DNA from: Haloarcula pelagica | Lineage (GTDB): Archaea; Halobacteriota; Halobacteria; Halobacteriales; Haloarculaceae | Direction of reading: 5' to 3' | Assembly (NCBI RefSeq): GCF_030127105.1 | Contig: NZ_CP126161.1 | Location: 62,001 to 126,000 of the forward strand | DNA: 64,000 bases | Notes under the pieces: generated by a model | What the model was told of the DNA's origin: nothing | Databases searched by the model: none | What the model saw: only the letters and a program-made list of their open reading frames with translations | Shown here: positions 16,991 to 26,912 of the stretch, in pieces | Layout: every line of letters starts with the position of its first letter | Numbering within the stretch: the first letter of the stretch is position 1 | Program-made: the position numbers and the translations under genes

Positions 16991-19014
16991 ATGCGAACGC
17001 AGTACACCGCCGCCCTGTTCGTCGCGCTGCTCGTCGTGTCGCTCGTCGCGGCCGGCACCGGCTTCGCCGTGGTACCCCCGGGAGGCGACGCCCCGTCCAG
17101 TCAGAACGCGACCGGGCCAGCAGCCCCGACACCTGCCGACGGTTCCGAAACTGGCGCGACCGGTGCCGTCGCCCAGTTCGGTTCCGAGGCCGCGTTCGAC
17201 GGCTACGTCAGCCAGGGACTGCTCCGGACCGAACAGCGCCAGCCCCGCTCACGACTGGTGTTCGACAACACACTCGAACTGACCACAGACACCCCCAGGC
17301 GGCGAACTTCGCAGCCGGTGACGGCGGCGGGAGCACGACCACGGCCGAGGCACCGTCGCGCGTCGGCACGACGAACGTCCAGATCGCCGGCATCGACGAA
17401 CCGGACCGGCTCAAGACCGACGGCCGGAACTTCTACTACGCACCGTCCCGGCCACGGGGACACGTCCCCGTCTTCCGGCCCCGCGGTCGCCCGGCGGACG
17501 TGTCGCCGCCGGCGGCGTCCGACCACGACACGCACGTCGTCGACGTGACCGAGCCGGCGGCGCCGTCGGCCATCGGCGAGATCGACGACTCCGGGAAACT
17601 CCTCCAGACCGGCGACACGCTGGTCGTCGTCGGCCACCGCACGATCACCGGCTACGACGTGAGCGACCCCGAATCCCCCGAGCAGGCCTGGGAGCACCCG
17701 CTGAACCACACCGCCGTGACCGCCCGGATGCAGAACGGCACCGTCTATCTCGTCACGCGGTCCGGCGTGAGCCTCGACACGCCGTGTCCGATCACCCCTC
17801 TCGGTGGCGACCACACGATCCCCTGTGGTGATGTCTACCGGCCCGGTACACAGATCCCGGTCGACGCGACCTACACGGCGCTGTCGATCGACGCCGCTGG
17901 CGGGACGGTCGAGGACTCGGTCACCTTCGTCGGGACCAGCCGGAACACGGTCGTCCACATGTCCCCGGACGCGCTGTACGTGACGTACACCGATTCGACG
18001 AGCCACGCCCGGCAACTGGGCGCGTTCCTCCGGACCGAGTTCGACGAGACGCCCGCGCACGTCGAGGAGCGGATCGCGGAGATCCAGTCCTACGATATCT
18101 CCGCCCGGGCGACGAACCGGGAGATCGACCGAGTGTTCGAGCAGTGGCTCGCGACGCTGCCCACGGAGGAACGTAAGCGACTCCGCGAGGCGTTTACCCG
18201 GGAGTTCGCCGACTACCGTGCCGCCAGACAGCGCAACGCGACCACGACCGGGATCGTCCGTCTCGCGGTCGACGGGACGGCCCTCTCCGTCGAAGCGACC
18301 GGTACGGTCCCGGGCAGACCGCTGAACCAGTTCTCGATGGACCATCACGAGGGGACGCTGCGGATCACGACGACGATCCCCGCGGTCGGGAGCGCCGACA
18401 GCGCGAACGACCTCTACGTCCTCGACAGCCGAACCCTGGACGAACGCGGTGCGGTGACCGACATGGGCGTCACCGAGCGCGTCTACTCCGTCCGGTACGT
18501 CGACGAGACGGCCTACGTCGTCACGTTCCGCCGGATCGACCCCTTCCACGTCGTCGACCTCTCGGACCCGGACGAACCCGAGGTGACCGGCGAACTGAAA
18601 CTCCCCGGCTTCTCGTCGTACCTCCACCCGATCGACGACGACCACGTCCTCGGGATCGGGAAGGAAGACGGGGCGGTCAAGACCGTCCTGTTCGATGTCT
18701 CCGACCCGTCGGACCCGTCGATCGACGATCAGCGGGTCCGACACACCCGCCACTGGTCGGCGATCTCACGGAGCCACCACGCCTTCACTATCGACCGCAA
18801 ACACGGCGTCTTCGTCCTCCCGACCGGTGAGGACGCCATTGTCGTGAACTACACCGACGGCTCGCTGTCCGAGACGGCGACGGTTCGGACCGATGGGACC
18901 GTCACGCGCACTCGATACGTCGAGGACTACCTCTACGTGTTCAGCGGCGAGGAAGTCGTCGTGGTGGACGAACGAACCTGGGACCGGGAGACGACGCTCG
19001 CGCTGGAGAACTGA
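16991..19014 (+). CDS. Secreted beta-propeller protein, PF09826-like (frameshifted)
   Basis: A protein of about 675 residues. The signal peptide is MRTQYTAALFVALLVVSLVA followed by a Gly/Ser/Thr-rich spacer. After EAAFDGYVSQGLLRTEQRQP and LVFDNTLELTTDTP the frame breaks at the CCCCC run 17292-17296; adding one C gives TDTPQAANFAAGDGGG and continues to the stop at 19014. The body matches secreted proteins with a C-terminal beta-propeller (TTNVQIAGIDEPDRLKTDG is the family hallmark; repeated DVSDPESPEQ, DLSDPDEPEV, DVSDPSDPS blades). It is extracellular and probably membrane- or cell-wall-associated; ligands are unknown. Confidence 0.85.
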
Positions 19015-19362
19015 CTACTTCCGATTTCGGCCCGGTGACTGGCCGTTACCGTCGGCTGCGCGCGGGTGCTCGTCCTCGGTGCGCTGTTGCTCGCGCAGCG
19101 CCTCGCCCGGCGTCCGACCGCGCTGGACCGGATCGTTCCGTTCCTCGTAAGCGATGCCGCCGATGCTGTCGGGGATCGTGAACCAGGCGAGGACGCCACC
19201 CACCGCGGTGGCGCCGACGGTCGCACCGGCCACGAGCGAGAGCGGGGCACCGCTGTACAGCGTCACCAGCCCCATCGACAGGCCGACAAGCAGCGCGAAC
19301 CCGATCTTCAGCCGTTTGACGAAGACCTTCCGGTCGTCGTCGGAGATGGAGGGGCCGACCAT
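19015..19362 (-). CDS. Haloarchaeal two-span membrane protein
   Basis: 115 residues. Cytoplasmic start MVGPSISDDDRKVFVKRLKI, then two adjacent helices (IGFALLVGLSMGLVTLYSG and LVAGATVGATAVGGVLAWFT) and a charged C-terminal half rich in R, E and D. The family is conserved in haloarchaea with no known role. It lies 25 bp downstream of the 181-residue gene and is probably co-transcribed. Its stop abuts the stop of the beta-propeller gene. Confidence 0.7.
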   Translation of the reverse strand: MVGPSISDDDRKVFVKRLKIGFALLVGLSMGLVTLYSGAPLSLVAGATVGATAVGGVLAWFTIPDSIGGIAYEERNDPVQRGRTPGEALREQQRTEDEHPRAADGNGQSPGRNRK

Positions 19363-19387
19363 CAGCGCTCACCCACCCCAGCACCCA

Positions 19388-19933
19388 TCAGTAGAACCCC
19401 CGCTCGACATCCTCGTCGATAACGTCCTCGAACTCCTTGTCGAGAAGCTCTTCGGCCTCCTCGAAGGTGTCGGTGAGGTCGTCCATCCGTTCGGGGCGGT
19501 CGTGCTGTTCGAACTCCATCGGGCCGTAGGCGGGCGAGTCGACGGCGTCCATGATGTCTTCGAGCATCGCTTTCGGTGTCGTCGGGGCGTCGGCGTGCGT
19601 TTCGAGGACCGTCTCTAGCTTCTGTGCTTTCTCCTCGGCCTCGTCTTCGTCGTCGACACCCTGCTGGACGCCGAACAGGCCGCTCCCCTCCTCGGGAAAG
19701 AGCGGATCGATGTCGTCGTCGATCCGCCGGGCGACCTGCGAACCGACCCCCTGGACCTCGAAGGGGTTCTTCGCGTAGGTCTTCATCTGGTAGACGCCCG
19801 CATCGGGGTGGCCGAAGTAGATGTCCTCGCCGATTCCGTTCGCGCGGTCGCCCCCGACGGCTCGCCAGCCGCCCGGGTCGGCACTGCTCTCCGTAACGTC
19901 GTCGAGGATATCCTGCCAGTCACGAACGCGCAT
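19388..19933 (-). CDS. Conserved haloarchaeal protein, acidic
   Basis: 181 residues from MRVRDWQDILDDVTESSADP. A globular N-terminal part (GWRAVGGDRANGIGEDIYFG, HPDAGVYQMKTYAKNPFEV, GSQVARRIDDDIDPLFPEE) is followed by an acidic, probably helical C-terminal half (FEEAEELLDKEFEDVIDED). I recognise the family as conserved in haloarchaea but know no function. ATG 19933 is chosen because the upstream extension is Ser/Arg-rich and non-conserved. Confidence 0.75.
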   Translation of the reverse strand: MRVRDWQDILDDVTESSADPGGWRAVGGDRANGIGEDIYFGHPDAGVYQMKTYAKNPFEVQGVGSQVARRIDDDIDPLFPEEGSGLFGVQQGVDDEDEAEEKAQKLETVLETHADAPTTPKAMLEDIMDAVDSPAYGPMEFEQHDRPERMDDLTDTFEEAEELLDKEFEDVIDEDVERGFY

Positions 19934-20039
19934 TGTCGATTCGATGTTCGGTCCGGCACCGAATGAAGGCATCGGTCCGTGAGAGAAGCTGACGCGCCGG
20001 CACCGAACCCTTTTCCAGGCCGGCGCCGCCACCGCCGGT

Positions 20040-20417
20040 ATGGAGAGTGAGGCGAACGTGCTCGGGGGCGACCTCGACGACTGCTCGATGGACCCCCTGA
20101 CGGGGTTCATGCGGGACGGCTACTGCTACCCCCTCCAGCGCGACCCGGGGCGACACGAGATCTGTGCGGTGATGACCGAGTCGTTCCTCCAGTACAGCAA
20201 GGCACAGGGCAACGACCTGGTCACGCCCAGACCGGAGCTGAACTTTCCGGGACTGGACCCGGGCGACCGCTGGTGTGTCTGTGTCCCGCGATGGACCGAG
20301 GCCGAGGAGGCGGGCCACGCGCCCCCGGTCGTCCTCGACGCGACGAGCGAGGCGGTGCTGGAGGACGTTCCCCTGGAGACCCTGCGGGCGTACGCCCACG
20401 GCGAGAACGGAGACTGA
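20040..20417 (+). CDS. DUF2237 family protein
   Basis: 125 residues. The family fingerprint is complete: ANVLGGDLDDCSMDPLTGFM, RDGYCYPLQRDPGRHEICAV, EFLQYSKAQGNDL-like run and PGLDPGDRWCVCVPRW. Conserved cysteines (DDCS, YCY, ICA, CVC) may hold a metal or be redox-active. DUF2237 proteins occur in bacteria and archaea and remain uncharacterised. The start MESEANVL at 20040 fits homologues. Confidence 0.9.
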   Translation: MESEANVLGGDLDDCSMDPLTGFMRDGYCYPLQRDPGRHEICAVMTESFLQYSKAQGNDLVTPRPELNFPGLDPGDRWCVCVPRWTEAEEAGHAPPVVLDATSEAVLEDVPLETLRAYAHGENGD

Positions 20418-20530
20418 CCCCTCGAACGCGGTGTCGTTTCAATTGCTGCGTTCCCGAATCCCGTCGATCCAGTCCGGAGCGCCGCGCTCCGGTGGCTTTC
20501 CGCTCATATTATCAGAATTTGAGAAGCGCG

Positions 20531-20542
20531 GAGAACGTTAAA
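20531..20542 (+). promoter_or_regulatory. Possible promoter of the transducer gene
   Basis: GAACGTTAAAGA lies about 33 bp upstream of ATG 20571, and a GGGGGAGA purine run (about 20552-20559) could act as a Shine-Dalgarno sequence. Weak, since neither element is a strong match. Confidence 0.3.
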
Positions 20543-20570
20543 GACCGTCTCCGGGGGAGATACACGTAAC

Positions 20571-22397
20571 ATGATCGACAGCCCGATCGCGTGGTACAAA
20601 CGACAGATACGACGGTCGCTCGATCTCGTCGGTGTCGCCGACTCGATCGAACGGAAAGTACTGGCGGCTGTGGCGATCCAGTTCGGTGTCTCCGTCGGGA
20701 CGGCCGTCGTCGCGCTGGCGGTCGACGGCCTCCTCCAAGTCGTCCTCGTGGGGGTGTTGCTCGCGGGGGCCGCCGTCGCCTTCACCAACACGGTCTTCAT
20801 CACCCGCGAGGACCTGGTCGACCCGATCACGACGCTGGCCGACCGTGCGGACCGGATCGCCAGCGGCGAGGTTGACGTGGCGGTTCCCGAACACGACCAG
20901 GACGACGAGGTCGGCAGCCTCGTCGACTCGTTCGGTGCGATGCAGGGCCACCTCGATGTCGTCTCCCGGCAGGCCGACGCCCTCTCGCGCCAGGCGTTCG
21001 ACGACGAGATCCTGGAGACGGAGGTGCCCGGGACCTTCGGTGAGTCGCTGGACCGGATGGCCGACAACCTCGAAGCCTACACGACCGAACTCCAGGAGAT
21101 GACCGCACAACTGGAGACCCGTTCCGAGCGGCTCCAGGAACTCGTCGAGGCTTTCGGCGCGGCCGCCGAGCAGGCCAAAGACGGCGACCTCACGGCGACG
21201 ATCGACCTCGATGTCGAGGGGAACGACGACGAGGCCGTCGACGCGGTCGTCCGGAACTACAACGAACTCGTCGGGACGCTCTCCGAGACGCTCGGAGAGG
21301 TCACGACCTTCGCCGGGTCGGTCTCGGAGGCCAGCAGCCGAGTCAGCGAGAGCATGGCCGAGGTCGACCGGGCGAGCGACGAGATCGCCCGGTCGGTACA
21401 GGAGATCTCGTCGGGCGCGAGCACGCAGACCGACCTCCACGACGATGTGGCGAGCGAGATGAACACCCTCTCGGCCACCGTCGAGGAGATCGCCGCGACC
21501 GCGGACGACGCGGCCAGTACCGCCCGGACCGCTGCCGAACGCGGCCAGCAGGGCCGCGACGAGGTCGCCGACGCCATCGAGGAACTCGATCGCCTGGAGG
21601 AGCGGATCGACCACATCGCCGAGTCCGTCGAGGGACTGGTCGACCACGTCGCGGAGGTCGACGACATCATCGGGGTCATCTCCGAAGTCGCCGAGGAGAC
21701 GAACATGCTCGCGCTGAACGCCTCGATCGAGGCCGCCCGCGCCGACGAGTCGGGCGCCGGCTTCGCCGTCGTCGCCGACGAGGTCAAAGCCCTGGCCGAG
21801 GAGACCCGCGACTCCGCCGACGACATCTCCGGGCTCATCGAGGAGGTCCAGGACGCCGCCCAGCACACTGCCGGCGACGTTCGGGAGATGCACGACCAGG
21901 TGACCGACTCGACGAGCACGATCGAATCGGCCCTGCGGGACTTCGAGGACATCGTCGACGTGGTGGGCGAGGTCGACGAAGCCATGCAGGAGATCTCCGA
22001 CGCGACCGCCGAGCAGGCCGAGACGACCCAGGAGGTCGTCACGATGGTCGAGGAGGTCGGCGAGGTCAGCGACCGGACCAGCCAGGAGGCCGAGAGCGCC
22101 GCCGCGGCGACCGAGGAACAGACCGCGACGATCACCGAGGTCAGCAACGACATCGAGGGTGTCGCCGGCCGGACCGACGACCTGATGGCGCTGCTGTCGA
22201 CGTTCGAGCAGCGGACGACGCGACGCCGACCGTCGAGGATCGCCCGACGGCCGTCGCGGACGGCGGCCGCTGATCCCCACCGACAGCGTTTTTCCGTGGC
22301 TCCCCGTGACACGACTCGTGCAACTTCGCGGCGTCGTCGTCGAGGTGGCCGAGCCGAAAACCGTCAGCACTCAGTACGGCGAGAGCGATCTCTGTGA
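20571..22397 (+). CDS. Methyl-accepting transducer protein (C-terminus probably frameshifted)
   Basis: A halobacterial transducer (Htr). The N terminus has two transmembrane helices ([20 protein letters not shown] and [20 protein letters not shown]) with almost no extracellular loop, so no sensory domain outside. HAMP domains follow ([20 protein letters not shown] region and the [19 protein letters not shown] region). The cytoplasmic signalling tip [20 protein letters not shown] binds CheA/CheW. As read it runs to 22397, but the last 60 residues are arginine-rich nonsense. Restoring one G near 22210 gives [20 protein letters not shown] and a TGA at 22271-22273, leaving a normal acidic tail and removing the overlap with the helicase gene. 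Confidence 0.9.
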   Translation: MIDSPIAWYKRQIRRSLDLVGVADSIERKVLAAVAIQFGVSVGTAVVALAVDGLLQVVLVGVLLAGAAVAFTNTVFITREDLVDPITTLADRADRIASGEVDVAVPEHDQDDEVGSLVDSFGAMQGHLDVVSRQADALSRQAFDDEILETEVPGTFGESLDRMADNLEAYTTELQEMTAQLETRSERLQELVEAFGAAAEQAKDGDLTATIDLDVEGNDDEAVDAVVRNYNELVGTLSETLGEVTTFAGSVSEASSRVSESMAEVDRASDEIARSVQEISSGASTQTDLHDDVASEMNTLSATVEEIAATADDAASTARTAAERGQQGRDEVADAIEELDRLEERIDHIAESVEGLVDHVAEVDDIIGVISEVAEETNMLALNASIEAARADESGAGFAVVADEVKALAEETRDSADDISGLIEEVQDAAQHTAGDVREMHDQVTDSTSTIESALRDFEDIVDVVGEVDEAMQEISDATAEQAETTQEVVTMVEEVGEVSDRTSQEAESAAAATEEQTATITEVSNDIEGVAGRTDDLMALLSTFEQRTTRRRPSRIARRPSRTAAADPHRQRFSVAPRDTTRATSRRRRRGGRAENRQHSVRRERSL

Positions 22398-25061
22398 GGT
22401 GACCGTTCGCCCGGAACAGGGAGCCGGCGAGCCGACCACGGTGACCCTGTGGGGCAAGTGGACCGAGACCGCCGAGTATCTCGACGCCGGGATGGAGCTC
22501 GCGGTCTACGACGCCGACGAGCGCCAGTACCAGGGCGAGACACAGTACTCGGTCGGCGGCGACGCCAGCGTCGTCGTCGAACCCGACTTCCTGGTCGACG
22601 TGACCGACATCCGGGCGTGGGTCCAGTGCCCCCGGATGTACTACCTGCGGAAACTCGACGGGGCCGAACTGGCCTACCCGCTCGTCAAGGGGACCGTCGT
22701 CCACGAGGTGTTCGGCGACCTGCTCCGCGGCCGGGACCTGGAGGCGGCGATCGAGGAGCAGGTCGAAGCGGCCGGACTCGATATCGGCCTGCTGGGTCGC
22801 GAGGCCGCGGAAGTCGCCGGCGACGTGCGCGACCACGCGGCGGCCATCGAGGGGTGGCTGAACCAGGGCACCCTGACCGAACGCGACGAGTGGCGCTCGG
22901 AGATGACGCTCATCTCCGAACGCTACGGGATGAAAGGGCGGGCCGACGCCGTCCGTCGGGGGATGCCCGTCGAGTTGAAGACCGGCAAGAACACCAAGCG
23001 GGAGCCGCGCTTCCAGGACAAGATCCAGGCGACCGCCTACGCCCTGATGCTGGGCGAGCGGGCCGCCAGTACGCTTGCCGCGAGCGACGTGATGGCCGAC
23101 GGCGGTGCGACCAGCCCGCTGGCGGCCGCGCCCGATACCGGGACCCTGCTGTACACGAAAAACGCCGCCGTCGACCGGAACGAAGAGAGCGGCGACCTCT
23201 CGCCGGCGAAAGAGTTCTCGATCGGCACCGGACTGCTCCAGTACGTGGTCCGCACCCGCAACGAGATCGCGGCGATGGAACACGACGCCGGCGTCCCGAC
23301 GGGCTACGAGGGCAACGCGAAGTGCGAGTACTGTTTCGAACAGGACACCTGTATGGCCGTCTCCGGCCGCCTCGACCAGGAATCGAAGGCGGGCCAGGTG
23401 GGCGTGGCGATCCCGGAGGAGGAACGGGAGTACTTCGAACGGTTCTACGAGGCCATCGAGGCCGAACGCCGGGCTGTCCACCGCGAGTACGCCAAACTCT
23501 GGGAGCAGACGCCCGAGGAACGGGCCGACGACGACCGGGCGCTGGTCGACCTGGAACCGCTGGGTCGGCGCGAACTCGACGGCGGGCGCTGGGAACTGCG
23601 CGCCCGCGGGACCGGCGCCGTCTCGAAGATCCGCGAGGGCGACCTCGTGCTCGCCAGCGACGGCCACCCGATCACTGGTGACGCGGAACTGGCCCGCGTC
23701 GAGCGCATCGGCGGTGACGACACCGATGGCGTCGACGGCGGCCGCGAGATCGTCGTCACCGCCGACGAACCCCTCTCTGTGCGCCGGCTGGATGTCTACC
23801 CGTCGGAACTGACGACCGACCGGCTCCAGAACGCGCTCCACGACGCCCTGTTGACCCAGTCGCCCGAACAGAAGGACGTGCTCTTCGGCCGTCGCGCCCC
23901 CGAGTTCGACGAGCCAGCGGAGACGTTCATCGACAACAACGCGGCGCAGGACGCCGCCGTCAGCCGCGCCCTCGGCGCCGAGGACTTCGCGCTCGTCCAC
24001 GGCCCGCCCGGAACCGGCAAGACCTACACGCTCGCCCGGATGGTCCGGGCGCTGATCGACCGCGGTGACCGAGTCCTGCTGTCGGCGTTTACGAACCGTG
24101 CCGTCGACAACGCGATCGAAGCGCTGGAGGAGCAGGGCTACACCGACATCGTCCGCGTCGGCACCGAGAGCGGCGTCCGCGAGGACATGCAGAAATATCG
24201 GCTCGAACAGTCGGGCGATCCCGGGGAGTGTGCAAGCGAACTCCAGACCGCACAGGTCGTCGCCGCGACGACGGCGACCTGTGGCTCGACGGCGATAGCG
24301 AGCCAGTCGTTCGACACCGTCGTCGTCGACGAGGCCGGCCAGTTGACCGAGCCCGGCACGCTGGCGGCGACGACGCTCGGCGATCGGTTCGTCCTCGTGG
24401 GCGACCACCAGCAGCTCCCGCCGGTCGTCCAGTCCGAGGACGAGACGCTCACGCGGTCGCTGTTCGAGCGCCTCATCGACGCCCACCCCGAGGCCGGCGT
24501 CATGCTCGACAAGCAGTACCGGATGGCACAGCACATCCAGGCCTTTGCCTCTCGGGAGTTCTATGACGGGGCGTTACGACCCGCAAGCGGTGCGGTGGCG
24601 GCCCAGCGGATCGACGACCTCGACGGCGTGTCGACCGAGACACTCCCCGCGAACCTCCGCGACCGCGTCTCGTTCGTCGACCCCGACGGCGCTCGCACCG
24701 GGAACACGAACCCAACGGAGGCAGACGCCGTCGCCGACGTGGTCCGGGCCTACCGCGAGGCCGGCGTCGACGCCGGCGATATCGGGGTCATCGCCCCTTC
24801 CGCGCACAGGTCGCGGAACTGAACCGGCGGCTCCCGGAGGTGGCTGTCGACACCGTCGACCGGTTCCAGGGCTCCAGCAAAGAGGTCATCGTCGTCTCCT
24901 TCGTCGCGACGGGCAGTCTGGAGGGGCCGCTGTTCGAGGACTACCGCCGCATCAACGTCGCGCTCACCCGGGCGAAGAAAGCCCTCGTGCTGGTCGGCGA
25001 CCGGGACGCGCTCGCCACCGACGCGGTGTACGGACGGATGGTCGAGTGGGCTAGCGGGTGA
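22306..25061 (+). CDS. Dna2/Cas4-type nuclease fused to SF1 helicase (frameshifted)
   Basis: About 918 residues after correction. Residues 1-95 form an OB-like beta domain ([21 protein letters not shown]). Next is a RecB/Cas4-type nuclease with an Fe-S cluster: [15 protein letters not shown] supplies the first Cys and [10 protein letters not shown] the others; [18 protein letters not shown] holds the active-site D and ExK. The helicase half has Walker [26 protein letters not shown] (motif II), [10 protein letters not shown] (III) and QYRM (IV). At the CCCC run 24794-24797 one C is missing; adding it gives [20 protein letters not shown] and continues through [10 protein letters not shown] (V) and [17 protein letters not shown] (VI) to 25061. 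Likely role: flap or end processing in replication and repair. Confidence 0.88.
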
Positions 25062-25140
25062 GAGCGGGCCGCACCACGCCCGGGGTGTATCGACGCCGAA
25101 CGGACCTGGTACACAAGTGGTTTTTACTGCCGGGATTCAC

Positions 25141-26910
25141 ATGAGATACTCAATGGACGGTCCGGAGCCCGACCGAAACCCGTCGGACACCGCCGATTGG
25201 GCCACCCGCATCGACGACGAGGCCGACGTACTCCCGCCGGACGACGACTCGCCGGACGCGGGCCGTGACCAGCCTGACGAGGCGGTCGAGCAGTTCGATC
25301 CGGTCACGGAGCCGCCGCCAGACCCGCAACGCACGGTCGTCGAGGACCTGACGGCCTACTTCGAGGCGTACGACGGCGATTTCGCCCCCGCCCCGTCGCT
25401 CTCGTTCCTGGAATCGGAGTTCTTCGATTTCGACTATCGTGAAGGGGTCGAGGAGATCGACCGGTACTGGGTGGACGAACCCTTCGCCTACGTCGCGATC
25501 CTCGACGACGGCGGCGACATCGGGTATCACGTCGTCGAACCGACGCTCTCGGAGTTCGAGCGGTACGTTCGCGAGGATATCATGGTCGACCTCCGTGACG
25601 TGTTGATGCACGTCCGCCCCGACGAGAGCGACCGGAAGGAACGGCTGACGGGGGAGCTGGATACGCTGTTGAGCCGGTACGCACGGGAGGCAAAACCCGG
25701 CTCACTGCACAAGATCCGGTACTACATCGAGCGGGACCTGCTGGGCTACGACCGGATCACCCCCCTGCTGGCCGACCGGAACCTCGAAGACATCTCGTGT
25801 GACGGGACGGACGTGCCGGTGTACGTCTACCACCGGGAGTACCGCGATATGCGGACGAACGTCTCGTTCTCGGCCGACCGGCTGAACTCGCTCGTGGTCC
25901 GACTGGCCCAGCGGTCGGACAAACACATCTCCGTGGCCGACCCGATGGTCGACGCCAGCCTCCCCAACGGCTCGCGCATCCAGTTGACCCTGGGGACGGA
26001 GGTCAGCTCCCGGGGGTCGAACTTCACGATCCGGCAGTTCTCGGACGTGCCGCTGACGCCGATCGATCTGATCCAGTTCGGGACCTTCTCGGTCGAGACG
26101 ATGACGTACTTCTGGATGGCGATCCAGAACAACCTCTCGCTTTTGTTCGCCGGCGGGACGGCCTCCGGGAAGACGACCTCGCTGAACGCCATCTCGATGT
26201 TCATCCCCGAGAAGAACAAGGTCATCTCGATCGAGGACACCCGCGAGATCACGCTCCCCCACGAGAACTGGATCCAGAGCGTCACCCGGGAGGGCCAGGC
26301 CTCCGGTAGCGGCGACATCGGGATGTACAAACTGCTCCAGGCCGCCTTGCGCCAGCGCCCGGAGTACCTGCTTGTCGGCGAGATCCGGACCGAACGACAG
26401 GTGGCGCTCGCTTTCTTCCAGGCGATGGCGACCGGCCACGCCGCCTACACCACCATGCACGCCGATTCGACGGAGACTGTCCTCTCACGCTTGCAGAACC
26501 CACCGCTGTCGGTCCCCGAACAGATGGTGCGGGAGCTGGATATCGCGGCGATCCAGCAGCAACTGTTCGTCGGGGACCGCCGTGTGCGGCGCAACGTCGG
26601 CATCTCGGAACTCGAACGGGGCGACGAGGGGTCGACGGGCGTCCGTGACATCTACGAGTGGAACCCCGCGACCGACGGCTTCGAGGGGGCACAGCGGTCC
26701 AAGAAGCTCCGGGAGATCATGTACCGGAACGGCTGGGACGAACAGCGCCTCCAGTTGGAACTCTCGCGACGGGAGCGACTGCTGCGATACATGGTCGAGC
26801 GGGACATCGCCGACTACGAGTCCTTCCAGGCGATCGTCTGGGAGTACGACCGGAACCCCGAGGACGTGATCGAACTGCTGGACCGGGGCCGCCTGGAGCA
26901 ACTGATCTGA
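25141..26910 (+). CDS. Type IV pilus/secretion ATPase (PilB/GspE family)
   Basis: About 590 residues. The N-terminal 55 residues are acidic and disordered. A haloarchaeal-type N domain follows (SFLESEFFDFDYREGVEEID, YWVDEPFAYVAILDDGG), then the N2 domain (LGYDRITPLLADRNLEDISC) and the ATPase core: FAGGTASGKTTSLNAI (Walker A, about residue 337), EDTREITLPHENW (Asp box), YLLVGEIRTERQ (Walker B, about 408) and TGHAAYTTMHADS (His box). It powers assembly of pilin-like subunits at the membrane. The start could also be ATG 25153; 25117 is unlikely because it lies inside the promoter. The membrane platform gene follows after 2 bp. Confidence 0.93.
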   Translation: MRYSMDGPEPDRNPSDTADWATRIDDEADVLPPDDDSPDAGRDQPDEAVEQFDPVTEPPPDPQRTVVEDLTAYFEAYDGDFAPAPSLSFLESEFFDFDYREGVEEIDRYWVDEPFAYVAILDDGGDIGYHVVEPTLSEFERYVREDIMVDLRDVLMHVRPDESDRKERLTGELDTLLSRYAREAKPGSLHKIRYYIERDLLGYDRITPLLADRNLEDISCDGTDVPVYVYHREYRDMRTNVSFSADRLNSLVVRLAQRSDKHISVADPMVDASLPNGSRIQLTLGTEVSSRGSNFTIRQFSDVPLTPIDLIQFGTFSVETMTYFWMAIQNNLSLLFAGGTASGKTTSLNAISMFIPEKNKVISIEDTREITLPHENWIQSVTREGQASGSGDIGMYKLLQAALRQRPEYLLVGEIRTERQVALAFFQAMATGHAAYTTMHADSTETVLSRLQNPPLSVPEQMVRELDIAAIQQQLFVGDRRVRRNVGISELERGDEGSTGVRDIYEWNPATDGFEGAQRSKKLREIMYRNGWDEQRLQLELSRRERLLRYMVERDIADYESFQAIVWEYDRNPEDVIELLDRGRLEQLI

Positions 26911-26912
26911 CG

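Noticed and set aside
20538-22370. 610-codon frame antisense to the transducer
   Set aside because: The forward frame has clear HAMP and signalling domains; the long antisense frame follows from high GC and codon bias.
22141-24534. 797-codon frame antisense to the helicase
   Set aside because: The helicase and nuclease motifs lie on the plus strand; the antisense frame has no recognisable motif.
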